A stretch of DNA of 64,000 bases from Devosia limi DSM 17137 (GTDB lineage: Bacteria > Pseudomonadota > Alphaproteobacteria > Rhizobiales > Devosiaceae): the NCBI RefSeq assembly GCF_900128975.1, contig NZ_FQVC01000006.1, positions 237,369 to 301,368 on the forward strand. The letters are read 5' to 3'. The notes under the pieces are model-generated. The model was not told the origin of the DNA. It searched no databases and was given only the letters and a program-made list of their open reading frames with translations. Below, one piece after another: positions 63,655 through 64,000 of the stretch. A program made the translations under genes and the position numbers. Positions within the stretch are counted from its first letter, which is position 1; each line of letters starts with the position of its first letter.

Positions 63655-64000
63655 AACAATAATCCCGCAGTGCACGCCGGTTATACCGGCGCGATTTTCC
63701 AGGGCAGCAAGCCAACGCCGCAGATCCAAAAAACGGATTCCGTTGGACGGCGGGACATTGGCGCAGGGTTCGAAGGCAATGTGATTCGACAAGTAATGGG
63801 GGCGATCATGTCAAACGCTCCCAAATCGGCCAAGCCCTCCTTCTCCCTGCTTGCGCGGGGAGAAGCGGATTTTCGGCGAGGCGGGTCAATTGGGATATCT
63901 TCAGAAAGCGCAGCAACCGGGCCAAGCCGGTGCCTTGTTTTGACGCCGCAGTACGCGCGCGACGCCTACCGGCGCGCGGGGGCGACGCCTACCGGCGCGC
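63655..64000. other. Region right of ROK gene
   Basis: No gene is supported in these 346 bases. CGCCGGT-TAT-ACCGGCG (63675-63691) is a perfect palindrome and candidate ROK operator. CTTCTCCC and GGGGAGAAG near 63838-63863 form a hairpin. A direct repeat closes the window. Confidence 0.45.
63961..64000. repeat. 17-bp direct repeat at window end
   Basis: GACGCCTACCGGCGCGC is present at 63961-63977 and 63984-64000, a 23-base period cut by the window edge. It may be the start of a longer tandem array. Confidence 0.7.

Overview
The window is a GC-rich alphaproteobacterial chromosome segment. Four things place it in the order Hyphomicrobiales: the block divL-tsaE / ahcY / HPr-EIIA-hprK-chvG-chvI / pckA, a RirA-type iron regulator, an acyl-CoA-responsive regulator divergent from propionyl-CoA carboxylase, and CtrA-like boxes. 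Gene content and dispersed-repeat style look most like Devosia or a relative, but the genus is an inference.

Layout. 1-3.5 kb is the right end of an integrated element: a truncated ribbon-helix-helix gene, an excisionase-like HTH gene and two tyrosine recombinases, ending at a tRNA-Arg(CCG) gene. The rest of the element lies left of the window. 3.9-9.8 kb holds a lytic transglycosylase lipoprotein, a single-domain receiver, DNA polymerase I, a GIY-YIG nuclease gene inside an array of palindromic repeats, and tsaE. 9.8-21.2 kb is the core block: divL (tyrosine at the phospho-acceptor position), ahcY, a DUF2937 membrane protein, a frameshifted DUF559 nuclease among repeats, the short PTS (HPr, EIIA, HPr kinase), ChvG/ChvI and pckA. 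21.2-27.7 kb holds a repeat-rich gap, a SleB-type cell wall hydrolase, a HAD phosphatase, SelO, a gamma carbonic anhydrase and the acyl-CoA regulator.

27.8-34 kb encodes the propionyl-CoA to succinyl-CoA route (pccB, pccA, methylmalonyl-CoA mutase, epimerase). 34-39.4 kb is a glycerol-3-phosphate importer operon (ugpBAEC plus a DeoR/GlpR regulator) behind two Pho-box-like sites. 39.5-43.3 kb has a CHASE-PAS-GGDEF-EAL protein behind a perfect CtrA box, and an oxidoreductase. 43.5-48.9 kb is a five-gene peptide ABC transporter on the minus strand, behind a 16-bp palindrome. 49-54 kb carries small metabolic genes (VOC proteins, aldo/keto reductase, sugar 1-dehydrogenase, glycerate 2-kinase). 54.2-56.6 kb is a C-P lyase accessory operon (2H phosphoesterase, phnM, phnN) without the lyase core. 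56.6-64 kb has small ORFs, a LacI regulator, an Uup-type ABC-F ATPase, RirA, an HU/IHF-like protein and a ROK regulator.

No CRISPR array, rRNA or intact insertion sequence was seen. The points most worth a second look are: (i) two unrelated small nuclease genes, each nested in its own family of palindromic repeats; (ii) CtrA-type boxes before divL, the wall hydrolase and the c-di-GMP protein; (iii) symmetric sites around the twin recombinases; (iv) structured spacers after the binding-protein genes of both ABC operons.
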